Assembly: GCA_035940775.1 (NCBI GenBank)
Contig: DASZEN010000033.1
Coordinates: 62,001-126,000 of the forward strand
DNA length: 64,000 nt
Direction of reading: 5' to 3'
DNA from: DASQYE01 sp035940775
GTDB taxonomy: Bacteria; Acidobacteriota; Blastocatellia; Pyrinomonadales; Pyrinomonadaceae
How positions within the stretch are numbered: the first letter of the stretch is position 1; each line of letters starts with the position of its first letter. Shown here in pieces: positions 19,250 to 28,568 of the stretch. Under the pieces are notes generated by a model. The model was not told the DNA's origin. It saw only the letters and a program-made list of their open reading frames with translations, and did no database searches. Both the position numbers and the translations under genes were made by a program.

Positions 19250-20538
19250 GCAATTTTCTGGCAATCGCGACCGTGACGGCAGCGCTGGGCCAGTTCTTGC
19301 AGGCGGCTGTCGGCCCGGACGTGCCCGGCGCGACCGTCACCACGCTTCGCCCTGACGGCAACGGCGGCGGCATGCCTCCGACCGGCGTCAACATCTTTCT
19401 CTATCAGGTGACCTCGAACGCGGCATGGCAAGGCATGGACTTGCCGACCCGCCGCTCGAACGGGGATTTGATTCAGCGCCCGCAGGCCGCGCTCGACCTT
19501 CACTATCTGTTGACCTTCTACGGAGCCGAAGCCCAGCTTGAGCCGCAACGAGTGCTCGGCAGCGTCGTGCGCGCTCTGCATTCGCGCCCCGTTCTGACGC
19601 GCGACCTCATTCGAGAAACCGTCGCCAAGCCAGCCTTTCTTTTCCTCGCCAACTCGAATCTCGCGGATTCGGTCGAGCTGGTTAAGTTCACGCCGCTTCC
19701 CTTATCGCTCGAAGAATTATCAAAACTCTGGTCTGTCTATTTTCAAACGCAGTACAGCCTGTCGATCGCTTACCAGGGCACCGTGGTTTTGATTGAGAGC
19801 GAAGAGTCGACGCGTTCGGCGCTGCCCGTGCGCGCGCGCAATATCTACGTCAGCACGTTTCGCCAACCCCTCATCGAAGCGGTCAACTCCACGGATGGAA
19901 CGGACGCGCTTATCATTTCAACTTCCAGAGTAATCATCACAGGCAAGCGGCTGCGCGGCGAGGTGACGCGGGTCAGAGTCGGCGGCGTCGATGTGACGCC
20001 AGCAATCGAGGACGTGAGTGATACTGAGATCAGTTTGCCGCTGCCTGCGGGTTTGCGCGCGGGCGTGCAGGGCTTGCAGGTGGTTCAACCCGTGATGATC
20101 GGCACGCCGCCCACAGAGCATCGCGGCGTCGAATCCAATCTCGCGCCCTTTGTACTTCATCCGACGATCAACAGGAAGCTTGACGCGAGCCCCGACATCA
20201 CTGTAGCGACGCTGCCCACTACGGGCGACGACCCGCGCTCCGGAGATGTGACCATCAAGGTTAGCCCGATGGTCTCCGGGACGCAGCGCGCCGGTTTATT
20301 GATGAACGAGCTTAACCCACCCGTCAATCGTGCGGCGCTCGCCTACAGCTTTGATTCTTCGCCGCACAATAGACCGACCGACCCGGAAGAGACAGACACG
20401 CTCCGTTTCCCCGTCAGCGGAGTGTTGAAGGGCGATTATCTTGTGCGCGTACAGGTGGACGGCGCACCCAGCCCGCTTGAGCAGGACACGGACGAGACTA
20501 ATCCTTTATACATTGGCCCGAAGGTGACGATCCCTTGA
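19246..20538 (+). CDS. eCIS cap/terminator protein (DUF4255, Pvc16/Afp16-like) with IPT-like domain
   Basis: The product has 430 residues. The N-terminal 190 match the DUF4255 (Pvc16 N-terminal) family: MSNFLAIATVTAALGQFLQ, then GVNIFLYQVTSNAAW and ALDLHYLLTFYGAEAQLEPQRVLGSV. From about 210 an IPT/Ig-like segment follows (ITGKRLRGEVTRVRVGGVDV). Afp16/Pvc16 proteins cap the sheath-tube at its distal end and stop its growth. The start overlaps the upstream stop by ATGA, and the end overlaps the ATPase start. The call is firm for the N-terminal domain and weaker for the Ig-like one. Confidence 0.88.
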   Translation: MSNFLAIATVTAALGQFLQAAVGPDVPGATVTTLRPDGNGGGMPPTGVNIFLYQVTSNAAWQGMDLPTRRSNGDLIQRPQAALDLHYLLTFYGAEAQLEPQRVLGSVVRALHSRPVLTRDLIRETVAKPAFLFLANSNLADSVELVKFTPLPLSLEELSKLWSVYFQTQYSLSIAYQGTVVLIESEESTRSALPVRARNIYVSTFRQPLIEAVNSTDGTDALIISTSRVIITGKRLRGEVTRVRVGGVDVTPAIEDVSDTEISLPLPAGLRAGVQGLQVVQPVMIGTPPTEHRGVESNLAPFVLHPTINRKLDASPDITVATLPTTGDDPRSGDVTIKVSPMVSGTQRAGLLMNELNPPVNRAALAYSFDSSPHNRPTDPEETDTLRFPVSGVLKGDYLVRVQVDGAPSPLEQDTDETNPLYIGPKVTIP

Positions 20539-22583
20539 GCGAACATGCGCCGAACAATTGGAACGAAGCCAACCAACGCTATCTGATGGCGGCGCTCTCA
20601 GTGGTGCGCGAAGCGCTCGAACGTCACATCGCGCGTTCAAAAAACGGGCGCGAGCTGGAACCGCGAACTGCACCTACTCAGGTAGAGAGCGCAGCGCAGC
20701 GTGCATTGAAGGAGGCTGCCGCTGCGATGCCCGCGCCCGCCGCGCTTGAGTTGATGAGCACTATGTTCGGCCTCTCCGGTTTTGAGCGCGATCTCTTATT
20801 GCTCTGCGCCGGGGTCGAGCTGGATTCGAGCTTCGCTACCGTCTGCGCCGAAGCACAGGGCGATCCGGCGCATCCCTTTCCCACTTTCAGTCTCGCCCTG
20901 GCCGCCCTGCCCGAAGCACATTGGAGCGCGCTCACACCGGCAGCGCCCCTGCGCCGCTGGCGCTTGATTGAGATCGGCAACGGCCCGGCGCTCACGCTCA
21001 GCCAGCTACGTATTGACGAGCGCATCCTGCATTACCTTGCCGGTGTGGAGCACACGGACGAGCGGCTCGCCGGTCTCATAGAGCACCTGGCCGAAGGGAG
21101 CGAGCTGGCCGCCTCTCATCATGCGCTGGCCGAACGCATCGCGCGCTTGTGGTCACAGCCGGACAATAGCGGCAGCAGCAGCGGAGGCGGCCCGCTTCCT
21201 CTCGTGCAGCTTTGTGGTGACGAGGTGGCGGACAAACGCGCCATATCGGTCGCGGCCTGCGCCGCGATGGGCCTGCGAGTGGCATCTATCTCGGCCCGGG
21301 CTATTCCGACGGGCCTGAGCGAGCTGGACGGATTCATACGGCTCTGGGGCCGCGAGGCCGTCCTGAGCAACTGCGCACTGCTCGTCGAATGTCACGAGCT
21401 GGAAGCGAGCGACGCGGCGCGCGCCGTCGCTCTTAACAGGTTGATCGAAAGCCTGAACAGCCCGCTCATAATCAGCGGCGTCGAACGGCGACGCGCCTGG
21501 CACAAATCTATTCTCACCTTCGACGTGGGCAAGCCCCCGGCCCGCGAGCAGAGTGAGATATGGCAGCATGCCTTGAGTGCGATTCCCGTCAATCTTAACG
21601 GTCAGGTGCAGGCGCTCGTCTCGCAATTCAATCTCAATCTTCAGAAGGTGCATGCGGCGCGCGCCGAGGCCATGGCCCGCCGGGCTTCGAGTGAGGACGC
21701 GGACGCAGGAAGTGCGGCGGCCGATTTAGGCGCGGCGCTGTGGGATGCCTGTCGGATGCAGGCGCGACCGCGTCTGGACGATCTGGCCCAGCGCATAGAG
21801 CCAGCCGCGACCTGGGCCGAGCTGGTTCTGCCCGAGGTGCAATATCAAACCTTGCGCGAAATCGCGGCGCATGTACGCAACCGCATGACCGTTTACGACA
21901 CCTGGGGTTTCGCGGCAAAAGGCGCACGCGGGCTCGGCATCAGCGCGCTCTTTTCGGGCGTCAGCGGAACCGGCAAAACGATGGCGGCCGAGGTGCTGGC
22001 CAACGAACTGCGCCTCGACCTCTACCGGATAGATTTGAGCGCCGTCGTCAGCAAGTACATAGGCGAGACGGAGAAGAACCTGCGGCGTGTATTCGATGCG
22101 GCGGAAGAGGGCGGCGCGATTCTGCTTTTCGACGAGGCCGACGCTCTCTTCGGCAAGCGCAGCGAAGTCAGGGACAGCCACGACCGTTATGCGAATATCG
22201 AGGTCAGCTATCTCTTGCAGCGCATGGAAGCCTATCGCGGGCTGGCGATCCTGACGACCAACTTGAAGAGCGCGCTCGATACGGCATTCCTGCGCCGCAT
22301 TCGCTTCATAGTGCATTTCCCTTTTCCGGACGCCGCGCAGCGAGCCGAAATCTGGCGTCGCATCTTTCCCCGCGAGACGCCGACCCGAAACCTGGACGCG
22401 GACAAGCTGGCCCAGCTCAACGTCGCGGGCGGCAATATCCGCAACGTCGCTTTGAACGCCGCCTTCCTTGCGGCCGACGCGGGCCAACCCGTGCGTATGT
22501 CGCACCTGCTGCGCGCCGCTCAATCCGAGTACGCAAAGCTGGAAAAGTCTTTGACCGAAGCTGAGATTAGAGGCTGGGTCTAA
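20535..22583 (+). CDS. eCIS AAA+ ATPase (Afp15/Pvc15-like)
   Basis: This 682-residue protein has an N-terminal helical region and a C-terminal AAA+ module. It has Walker A GVSGTGKT (475-482), Walker B ILLFDEADALFGKR (about 529-542) and a later arginine-containing LRRIRFIVHFPF segment. All known eCIS loci of the Afp/PVC kind carry such an ATPase, thought to act in assembly or cargo loading. The start is a TTG at 20535 that overlaps the preceding TGA (TTGA). The first ATG in frame lies far downstream and would remove the conserved N-terminus. Confidence 0.93.
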   Translation: MSEHAPNNWNEANQRYLMAALSVVREALERHIARSKNGRELEPRTAPTQVESAAQRALKEAAAAMPAPAALELMSTMFGLSGFERDLLLLCAGVELDSSFATVCAEAQGDPAHPFPTFSLALAALPEAHWSALTPAAPLRRWRLIEIGNGPALTLSQLRIDERILHYLAGVEHTDERLAGLIEHLAEGSELAASHHALAERIARLWSQPDNSGSSSGGGPLPLVQLCGDEVADKRAISVAACAAMGLRVASISARAIPTGLSELDGFIRLWGREAVLSNCALLVECHELEASDAARAVALNRLIESLNSPLIISGVERRRAWHKSILTFDVGKPPAREQSEIWQHALSAIPVNLNGQVQALVSQFNLNLQKVHAARAEAMARRASSEDADAGSAAADLGAALWDACRMQARPRLDDLAQRIEPAATWAELVLPEVQYQTLREIAAHVRNRMTVYDTWGFAAKGARGLGISALFSGVSGTGKTMAAEVLANELRLDLYRIDLSAVVSKYIGETEKNLRRVFDAAEEGGAILLFDEADALFGKRSEVRDSHDRYANIEVSYLLQRMEAYRGLAILTTNLKSALDTAFLRRIRFIVHFPFPDAAQRAEIWRRIFPRETPTRNLDADKLAQLNVAGGNIRNVALNAAFLAADAGQPVRMSHLLRAAQSEYAKLEKSLTEAEIRGWV

Positions 22584-22594
22584 CAGAGGTCTCT

Positions 22595-22990
22595 ATGAAG
22601 AGAGATGAACGCACAAGCTCTACGACGCAGGGCGCGCAGCCCCAAGCGAAGCCCGCACGCGAGGAGCCGTCGCCGCCACCACCACCGCCCGATCAGCACA
22701 GACCGGCCTCCGCCTTTCCTGTTTCGAGCGGGGGCCGCTCCGTCGAGCTGCATATCGAAGAACTCGTTCTACGGGGCTTTCCGGCCGTCGATCGACACCT
22801 GATCGGCGAGGCTTTTGAGCGCGAGTTGACACGGCTCTTCACCGAGCGGGGTGCACCACACTCGCTGACACAGGGCGGCGACATCATCGCGCGTCTGAAC
22901 GGGGGCGCATTCGAGCTAAGGCCGGGTTCTGATTCGGAAACTATCGGCGCTCAATTGGCGCGGGCCATATACGGAAGGTTGGGCCAATGA
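22595..22990 (+). CDS. Small proline-rich eCIS-associated protein
   Basis: The 131-residue product has a disordered N-terminus with a proline run (about residues 22-33) and a compact C-terminal domain (about 45-131: GGRSVELHIEELVLRGFPAVD, then HLIGEAFERELTRLFTERG). Proteins with this C-terminal pattern occur between the ATPase and DUF4157 genes in other eCIS loci. Function is unknown. An AGAGG site precedes the ATG, and its end overlaps the DUF4157 gene start by 4 bases. Confidence 0.7.
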   Translation: MKRDERTSSTTQGAQPQAKPAREEPSPPPPPPDQHRPASAFPVSSGGRSVELHIEELVLRGFPAVDRHLIGEAFERELTRLFTERGAPHSLTQGGDIIARLNGGAFELRPGSDSETIGAQLARAIYGRLGQ

Positions 22991-24594
22991 ACACCGCCTC
23001 GAAAACCAGGGCGCAGGCTTCAACAAAGCCATCGGGCGAGCCCGCGCGTACCGGCCTCATACAACGCAAGTGCGCGTGCGGCGGCGCGCCCGGTTTGAGC
23101 GGAGAGTGCGCCGAGTGCAGCGGGAAGCGGCTAATCGCGCAACGCAGCCCGGAGGGTCAGCCCCCCGGTCACGCGATGCAGCCAGCAGCGCACGAGAGCA
23201 TGCCGTGGCCGCCATCCAATGCTCGGACTTTGCTCGAACCCTCCGCCGGTCACGACTTCAGCCGCGTCGGTGTCCAGACCGCTTTGGAGCCCGCGACGCA
23301 GACAAGTCTGGTTGTCGGTGCGCCGGATGATGAATATGAAAGGGAGGCTGATCGGATTGCAGACCGGGTCGTCGCGGGCCTGACGGGCGCTGCTCTCATG
23401 GAGCCTGATCGCGGGCCTGTTGAGGGTGAAGACACGGTGCGAAGGAAGCGACTTTCGCAACTCCTTCCCGAAGCCGATTCCGGCCTACAGACCGGCGTCC
23501 GGGAATTGAAGAGCGACGGCGGCCAGCCCTTACCGGCCTCGGCACGCTCGTTTTTTGAGCCCCGCTTCGGCCACGATTTCAGCCAGGTGCGTCTGCATAC
23601 GGGCGAGCGTGCCGAGGAGACGGCGCGAAGCCTGGGCGCGCGGGCCTACACCATCGGGACGGACATAGCCTTCGGGGCCGGTCAGTATGCCCCTGAGACA
23701 CTGACCGGACGCCGCCTGCTGGCGCACGAATTGACGCATGTGATGCAGCAGCGAAAGGGCGCGAGCCTCAAGATTCGCTTATCGCATCTGAAGGATTTCA
23801 GCGATAAGGACGAAAAGCACGACCCCTCGAAGCTGACCGATGCCGAGGTCGAAGCCACCGAAGAATATAAGTCATACATGAACGCGGCATTGATCTGGCA
23901 AACGAAAGAGAAGGTCACACGCGAGGAAGCGCTGCTGGCATGCCGCCTCATGCTAAGACACCTGCGCGAGGGCAACCCTATCGTTTGGAGTTCGGATGCG
24001 CGCGTCTTTATGAATGTGGCGCGCAAGCAGTTGGGCACTCTGAAAGCGACGGAAGGTGAAGTGGGCAAACTGGAATGGGTGCCTTTCAGCAGCCAGACGG
24101 CGGCAAGCGACCCGTCCATGCTCGATTCCGATTTCGGGAAGTGGCTACTGGCGGGCGGCCCTGAGCCGGACAAGGGCACTGGAAAAGTCAATTGCTGGGA
24201 GATGATTCTTTTCTCGGCGTACAAGGGCGGATTAACGTCCAAGTCGAGAATCGATGCCATCTACAAAGAGGGAGTCAAACAGGTTAAGGCGGGCACACGC
24301 CGCTCCGTAGGCGACACGGTCGAGGCGGAGCTTAGACGGGGAAAGGAATATATTCTAGACCCCGTCGATCCGAAATCTCCGGAACCCTTGCCCGGCGACA
24401 TCATCATCTTCACGACGGCGGCCAACCACGCCGCCATCTCGCTTGGAACAAAGGACGCCCTCGGCCGACACAAGATCATCAGCCATTGGCCCCCGCCCGA
24501 CGGCAGCTACAAGACCAAGGAAACTACTATCGAGGAACTTCTGGCGGCGATGCCTCCCGGTAATACCGTGAAATTCTGGAGCCCCAAGTGGTGA
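22987..24594 (+). CDS. DUF4157 (eCIS core) protein with NlpC/P60-like C-terminal domain, candidate effector
   Basis: The product has 535 residues. A Cys-rich start (IQRKCACGG, CAECSG) precedes a DUF4157 region ending in HELTHVMQQ (HExxH at 247-251) preceded by FFEPRFGHDFSQVRLHTG. The C-terminal part (about 380-535) shows Cys403 in VNCWEM, PGDIIIFTTAANHAAISLG with His481, and His500 in SHWPP. That order and spacing fit the Cys-His-His triad of NlpC/P60 peptidoglycan peptidases or amidases. DUF4157 proteins are the best-known cargo-linked marker of eCIS, so this is a likely loaded toxin or wall-remodelling enzyme. The triad assignment is by eye, and no immunity gene is obvious. Confidence 0.8.
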   Translation: MNTASKTRAQASTKPSGEPARTGLIQRKCACGGAPGLSGECAECSGKRLIAQRSPEGQPPGHAMQPAAHESMPWPPSNARTLLEPSAGHDFSRVGVQTALEPATQTSLVVGAPDDEYEREADRIADRVVAGLTGAALMEPDRGPVEGEDTVRRKRLSQLLPEADSGLQTGVRELKSDGGQPLPASARSFFEPRFGHDFSQVRLHTGERAEETARSLGARAYTIGTDIAFGAGQYAPETLTGRRLLAHELTHVMQQRKGASLKIRLSHLKDFSDKDEKHDPSKLTDAEVEATEEYKSYMNAALIWQTKEKVTREEALLACRLMLRHLREGNPIVWSSDARVFMNVARKQLGTLKATEGEVGKLEWVPFSSQTAASDPSMLDSDFGKWLLAGGPEPDKGTGKVNCWEMILFSAYKGGLTSKSRIDAIYKEGVKQVKAGTRRSVGDTVEAELRRGKEYILDPVDPKSPEPLPGDIIIFTTAANHAAISLGTKDALGRHKIISHWPPPDGSYKTKETTIEELLAAMPPGNTVKFWSPKW

Positions 24595-24598
24595 TTAA

Positions 24599-25900
24599 AT
24601 GAGTATGGATTCGACCTTCGCACTTGAAATTTTCGCCGCCGCTCCGTGGGGCGATGAGCCCGATGCGATCCCGCTCGTGTTGGAGGATTATCCCCTGTTC
24701 GGAGATGTGTCTCCGGAACAGATGCGTAAGGTACTGGCGCCGGTGCGGCTAAGGCTGGACGCACAGGGCGGACTGCACGCGCTGGCCGACGCGCCGCTCA
24801 GAAATGAGGATGCCGCGCCCGTCTTTATTCACCATTTCGACTCTGAAGGTAAGCTCCTGGGGAAGACGCCGCTTCATTCCGCAGGCCGTGGCCCGAAGGA
24901 CGAGTCGTTCATCATGGACTATGCGGTGGACGCGGACGGTAGCTGTTATCTGCTTGAGCGTACGGAATCGCAGGGGACGGGCGGGGCCAACAACAGGCTG
25001 CAAAAAATAGGCTTCGATGGAGGGGTCAGGTGGTCTCGCACCGGCCCGGTCTCGAAAGACGAGTTCGATCTGCGCGAGCTTAAGGGCACATTCAAGCGGC
25101 TATTGATGGATGGCCGCTCGCGGCTCTACCTTCCGGCGACCGAGCACGCGGGCGCAATCGCCGAGATCGACCGTGATACGGGCGACGTGGCCCACGTTTA
25201 CATATCCGACAAGTTCAGCAGCTCTGTTTTCATGGATGCGCGTGGAGTCGTGGTCTACGTGCTCTATTTTCAGGATTTGAACCGGCGCGGACTCGGCTTC
25301 TTCGATCCGGGCCAGCAAAGGGTCGCGTCGGTCGTCGGAGGCGACGAATTGTATGGCTGGCTGCTTTACCCCGTCGGGGTGGATTCCTCTTCAAATGTTT
25401 ACGCCTGTAAGGATGCGGCCGTGGCACGCATCGCCGCTGATGGAAGCATCAATGTCATCGCCGAGCTTGACAACGTCGTAGTCCGATCAAGGGATAGAGC
25501 CATCTTCGCGAGCTGGCTGCATTCAAGCGGCGAGCAGACCCTTGCCGTGCGCGTCACACGTTTTTCGCGCGGCGAGGAATCGAGCCGGAGAGAGTTGCCC
25601 CTGCCCGAAGAGTTGGATGCGTTGAAGGGCACCGGATGGAAGCTCATCCACGTTGACGAGCAGGAAAGATACTACGTGTTCGGAGGGGAAGCGCCGGGGC
25701 AGGCCGGGACGCTCCTCGTCTATTCAAAGGACGGCGAGCTGGAAAAGACCACTTCGCCACCGCCGGATTTGCTACCGGTGGAATCTAGGCTGGAAAGCCA
25801 TTCGTTCTGGGATGTCGATACGCGCGGGCGCGTATACCTGCCCGTCACCGACTCGCAGGGATTCAAAGTCCTGCGTTTGCGCGCGGGGTCGGGCTCATGA
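24599..25900 (+). CDS. Predicted beta-propeller-like protein inside the eCIS locus, function unknown
   Basis: The 433-residue protein starts 5 bases after the DUF4157 gene. It has repeated short blocks ending in Asp-Gly turns (FDSEGKLLGKTPLH, VDADGSCYLLERT, FDGGVRWSRTG, VDSSSNVYACKD, YSKDGELEKTT, VDTRGRVYLPVTD), typical of NHL or SMP-30-like propellers. There is no signal peptide. It could be a second cargo, a partner of the DUF4157 protein or a structural decoration. I do not recognise a specific family. It is one of the few genes here without a counterpart in Afp or PVC. Confidence 0.65.
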   Translation: MSMDSTFALEIFAAAPWGDEPDAIPLVLEDYPLFGDVSPEQMRKVLAPVRLRLDAQGGLHALADAPLRNEDAAPVFIHHFDSEGKLLGKTPLHSAGRGPKDESFIMDYAVDADGSCYLLERTESQGTGGANNRLQKIGFDGGVRWSRTGPVSKDEFDLRELKGTFKRLLMDGRSRLYLPATEHAGAIAEIDRDTGDVAHVYISDKFSSSVFMDARGVVVYVLYFQDLNRRGLGFFDPGQQRVASVVGGDELYGWLLYPVGVDSSSNVYACKDAAVARIAADGSINVIAELDNVVVRSRDRAIFASWLHSSGEQTLAVRVTRFSRGEESSRRELPLPEELDALKGTGWKLIHVDEQERYYVFGGEAPGQAGTLLVYSKDGELEKTTSPPPDLLPVESRLESHSFWDVDTRGRVYLPVTDSQGFKVLRLRAGSGS

Positions 25901-25961
25901 AGGTAATGGCCGAAGGCGGGCGACACCCGGTTATCACTCCTCTACGGAAAGGTAATAGACC

Positions 25962-26627
25962 ATGAGCACATTTCCCGGCTCTCCGACGGTGCAGAAAGGC
26001 GCTATCGTCGGGCTCGATCCGTTCAATCCGCTGGCGAGCGTGATCGTGTTTCAATACAACCCGGAAAAACTGACGCGCGAGTTGACGGCTCAAACCTCAA
26101 GCGGCACGCAAAATTCCGGTGAAGCCATGCGCCTGAAAGGCCCGCCGCTGGAAACGATCACTCTGGAAGTCGATATAGACGCCTCGGATCAGCTTGAGAA
26201 GGCCGATCCGCTGGCGACCGGGATGGGCGTTCATCCGACGCTGGCTTCTCTGGAGATGCTGCTCTATCCGAAGTCCGCGCTGGTAATCGCCAACGAAGTC
26301 TTGGCGAAGGCGGGCGTCATCGAGGTGCTGGCTCCCGAAGCGCCGCTGACGCTTTTCATCTGGGGCGTCAAGCGCATCGTTCCCGTCCGCGTGACCACGT
26401 TCTCCGTCACCGAAGAAGCCTTTGACACGCGACTCAACCCGATTCGCGCCAAAGTGAATCTGGGCCTGAGCGTGCTCAACTATCAGGACTTGGGATTGCT
26501 CAGCGTCGGCGGCGCGCTCTTCATGGCCCATCAGATTATCAAAGAAGTGATGGCGACCATCGGCGGCGTCGGCAACATAGCGGCGGCGGCCTCCGGCGCG
26601 TTCAGCCCCAGCGCCAACGTCGGGTAA
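25962..26627 (+). CDS. eCIS baseplate hub tube-like protein (CIS_tube, Afp7 N-terminal part)
   Basis: This 221-residue product begins with a region typical of the contractile-injection tube-like hub family: PLASVIVFQYNPEKLTRELTAQ, then LKGPPLETITLEVDIDA and HPTLASLEMLLYP. In Afp7/Pvc7 this domain is followed by a LysM domain in the same chain. Here LysM is encoded separately 11 bases downstream, so the classical protein is split in two. It has a GGAAAGG ribosome site and should sit between the tube and the spike at the baseplate. Confidence 0.88.
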   Translation: MSTFPGSPTVQKGAIVGLDPFNPLASVIVFQYNPEKLTRELTAQTSSGTQNSGEAMRLKGPPLETITLEVDIDASDQLEKADPLATGMGVHPTLASLEMLLYPKSALVIANEVLAKAGVIEVLAPEAPLTLFIWGVKRIVPVRVTTFSVTEEAFDTRLNPIRAKVNLGLSVLNYQDLGLLSVGGALFMAHQIIKEVMATIGGVGNIAAAASGAFSPSANVG

Positions 26628-26637
26628 AGGAGAATTT

Positions 26638-26937
26638 ATGTTCGATACGACGAGCAGATATTTCAATCTTGAGACCGCGACCATCGACGTGCCCGACCAG
26701 GAGGACGGCACGCGCGAAATACGCTACGTGCGGCGGCGCATCATTGCGTCCACCGAGAGCCAGACCACTCTGGTCGAGCACACCGTTTCGCAGGGCGAGC
26801 GCCTTGACCAGATCACGGCGCGATACCTCGGCGACCCCACGCAGTTCTGGCGCGTCTGCGACGCCAACAATGTCCTCGAACCCGAAGAGTTGGAAGAGAC
26901 GGGACGCGTCGTGGAGATCGCGCTGCCCGGAATCTAG
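26638..26937 (+). CDS. eCIS LysM-domain baseplate protein (Afp7 C-terminal part)
   Basis: The 99-residue protein ends in a LysM-like module (HTVSQGERLDQITARYLGDPTQFWRVCDANNVLEP). LysM domains of phage gp53 and Afp7 type staple the baseplate, probably without binding peptidoglycan in this context. A good AAAGGAG site precedes the ATG. Together with the gene at 25962 it replaces the single-chain Afp7 of the Photorhabdus/Serratia systems. Confidence 0.85.
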   Translation: MFDTTSRYFNLETATIDVPDQEDGTREIRYVRRRIIASTESQTTLVEHTVSQGERLDQITARYLGDPTQFWRVCDANNVLEPEELEETGRVVEIALPGI

Positions 26938-26950
26938 AAAAACCACTTTT

Positions 26951-28069
26951 ATGCTCACAAGCCCGCTTGGCATTCAACTGATCCTGCTGCTCGGCCAGAC
27001 CGTCCCGCTGCCCGCGCCGCCCGAAGCCCTGAGCGCGCTGACGCGCGTCGAAGTGACCAATGACGCCGAGAGCGGCGACGGTTTTCAGATCACCTTCACG
27101 CTCAGCAAAGACCAGCCCCTCGACTACAGCCTGCTGCAAAGCGGTGCGCTCAACCCTTCGACGCGCGTCATCATCGGCGTCCTCCTCGGCGCTCTGCCCG
27201 AAGTCCTGATCGACGGCATCATCACGCATCATCAACACGCGCCGAGCGACAACCCCGGCCAGAGCACTTTGACCGTCACCGGCAAGGACGTGAGCCTCAT
27301 GCTCGACCTCGAAGAGAAGAATGAGAAGTATGAGAACCAGCCCGATTTCCTGATCGTGACGCGCCTTATCGCGAGCTACGCGCAATACGGCCTTATCCCG
27401 CAGGTCACGCCGACAACGGACGTACCCATCATGCTCGAACGCATTCCGCGCCAGCACGAGACCGACCTCAAATTCATTCAACGCATGGCCGAGCGCAACG
27501 GCTTTATCTTCTACGTCGAGCCGCTCACCTTCGGCGTCAATACCGCTTACTGGGGAGCGGAGAATCGTCTGAGCGTGCCGCAGTCGGCTTTGACTTTGGG
27601 GCCGGGCCCGTCGGCCAATCTCAAGTCGCTGCACTTTACGCAGGACGCGCTCGCGCCCGTCAATACGAGCGGCACTTTCGTCGAACCCATCACGAAGACC
27701 GCGATCCCGATTCCGCAGTTGCCGTCGCTGCGTATCCCGCCGCTGGCCCTACGGCCGACAGCGGCCCTGCGTACAGTCCTGATGCGCGACACTTCAAACC
27801 AGAATCCGGCCAGGGCCGCCACGTCCGCGCTGGCGAGGTCAACGAACGCTCCTGACGCGGTCACAGGCGAGGGCGAGATCGACACCGTTCGTTACGGCCA
27901 TGTGCTGCGTGCGCGCAAGCTTGTCGGCGTGCGCGGCGCGGGCTTCTCTTACGACGGTAACTACTACGTGCGTCGTGTGACGCACACGATCACTCGCGGC
28001 GATTACCAGCAGAGTTTCGCCGTCAGCAGAGAAGGGACGGGCGCAACGCTGCCCGTGGTCATACCATGA
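26951..28069 (+). CDS. eCIS VgrG/gpD-like spike protein (Afp8 N-terminal part)
   Basis: The product has 372 residues from the ATG at 26951; no strong ribosome site is visible. The fold is the late-control gpD/gp27-like part of VgrG: LTRVEVTNDAESGDGFQITFTLS, then PGQSTLTVTGKDVSLMLDLEEK and RIPRQHETDLKFIQRMAERNGFIFYVEP. The C-terminus carries YYVRRVTHTITRGDYQQSF. It forms the hub collar that holds the spike. The OB/spike part is a separate gene that starts in the ATGA overlap, so Afp8 is also split here. Confidence 0.9.
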   Translation: MLTSPLGIQLILLLGQTVPLPAPPEALSALTRVEVTNDAESGDGFQITFTLSKDQPLDYSLLQSGALNPSTRVIIGVLLGALPEVLIDGIITHHQHAPSDNPGQSTLTVTGKDVSLMLDLEEKNEKYENQPDFLIVTRLIASYAQYGLIPQVTPTTDVPIMLERIPRQHETDLKFIQRMAERNGFIFYVEPLTFGVNTAYWGAENRLSVPQSALTLGPGPSANLKSLHFTQDALAPVNTSGTFVEPITKTAIPIPQLPSLRIPPLALRPTAALRTVLMRDTSNQNPARAATSALARSTNAPDAVTGEGEIDTVRYGHVLRARKLVGVRGAGFSYDGNYYVRRVTHTITRGDYQQSFAVSREGTGATLPVVIP

Positions 28070-28566
28070 GCAACCAGTTTTACGGCAAATATCGCGGCAC
28101 GGTGACCGACATTCAAGACCCTTTGATGACGGGCCGCGTGCGGGCCAAAGTGCCGGACGTGCTGGGCGATCTTGAGAGCGGTTGGGCCACGGCTTGTGTG
28201 CCTTTCGGCGGCAGCGGCATGGGCTTCTTCGCCCTGCCGAAAGTCGGCGCGGGCGTCTGGATAGAGTTCGAGCACGGCGACCCGGACTATCCCGTCTGGA
28301 CGGGCTGCTGGTTCGGCTCCGCGGCCGAGATGCCGACCGAGCTGCTCGCGCCGCCCTACAAAAAAGTGCTGCTCAAGACCGAAGGCGGTCACAGTATTGT
28401 GCTCGACGATACGCCGGGGGTGGGCGGCATTACGCTCGAAACCTCGGGCGGGCAGAAGATCGTGATGAACGCGATGGGCATAGAGATTACGAGCGGCCAG
28501 GGCGGGACGATCAAGATTACGGGCCCACAGGTTTCTGTCAACGACGGCGCATTGGAGGTGATCTGA
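28066..28566 (+). CDS. eCIS gpV/gp5-like OB-fold spike protein
   Basis: This 166-residue protein has the OB-fold of baseplate assembly protein V (YGKYRGTVTDIQDPLMTGRVRAKVPDVLG, PVWTGCWFG). A short beta-prism-like C-terminus follows (ILDDTPGVGGITLETSGGQKIVMNAMGIEI). It completes the VgrG-like spike together with the upstream hub protein, with which it overlaps by 4 bases. The PAAR-like tip gene follows after 2 bases. Confidence 0.92.
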   Translation: MSNQFYGKYRGTVTDIQDPLMTGRVRAKVPDVLGDLESGWATACVPFGGSGMGFFALPKVGAGVWIEFEHGDPDYPVWTGCWFGSAAEMPTELLAPPYKKVLLKTEGGHSIVLDDTPGVGGITLETSGGQKIVMNAMGIEITSGQGGTIKITGPQVSVNDGALEVI

Positions 28567-28568
28567 CG

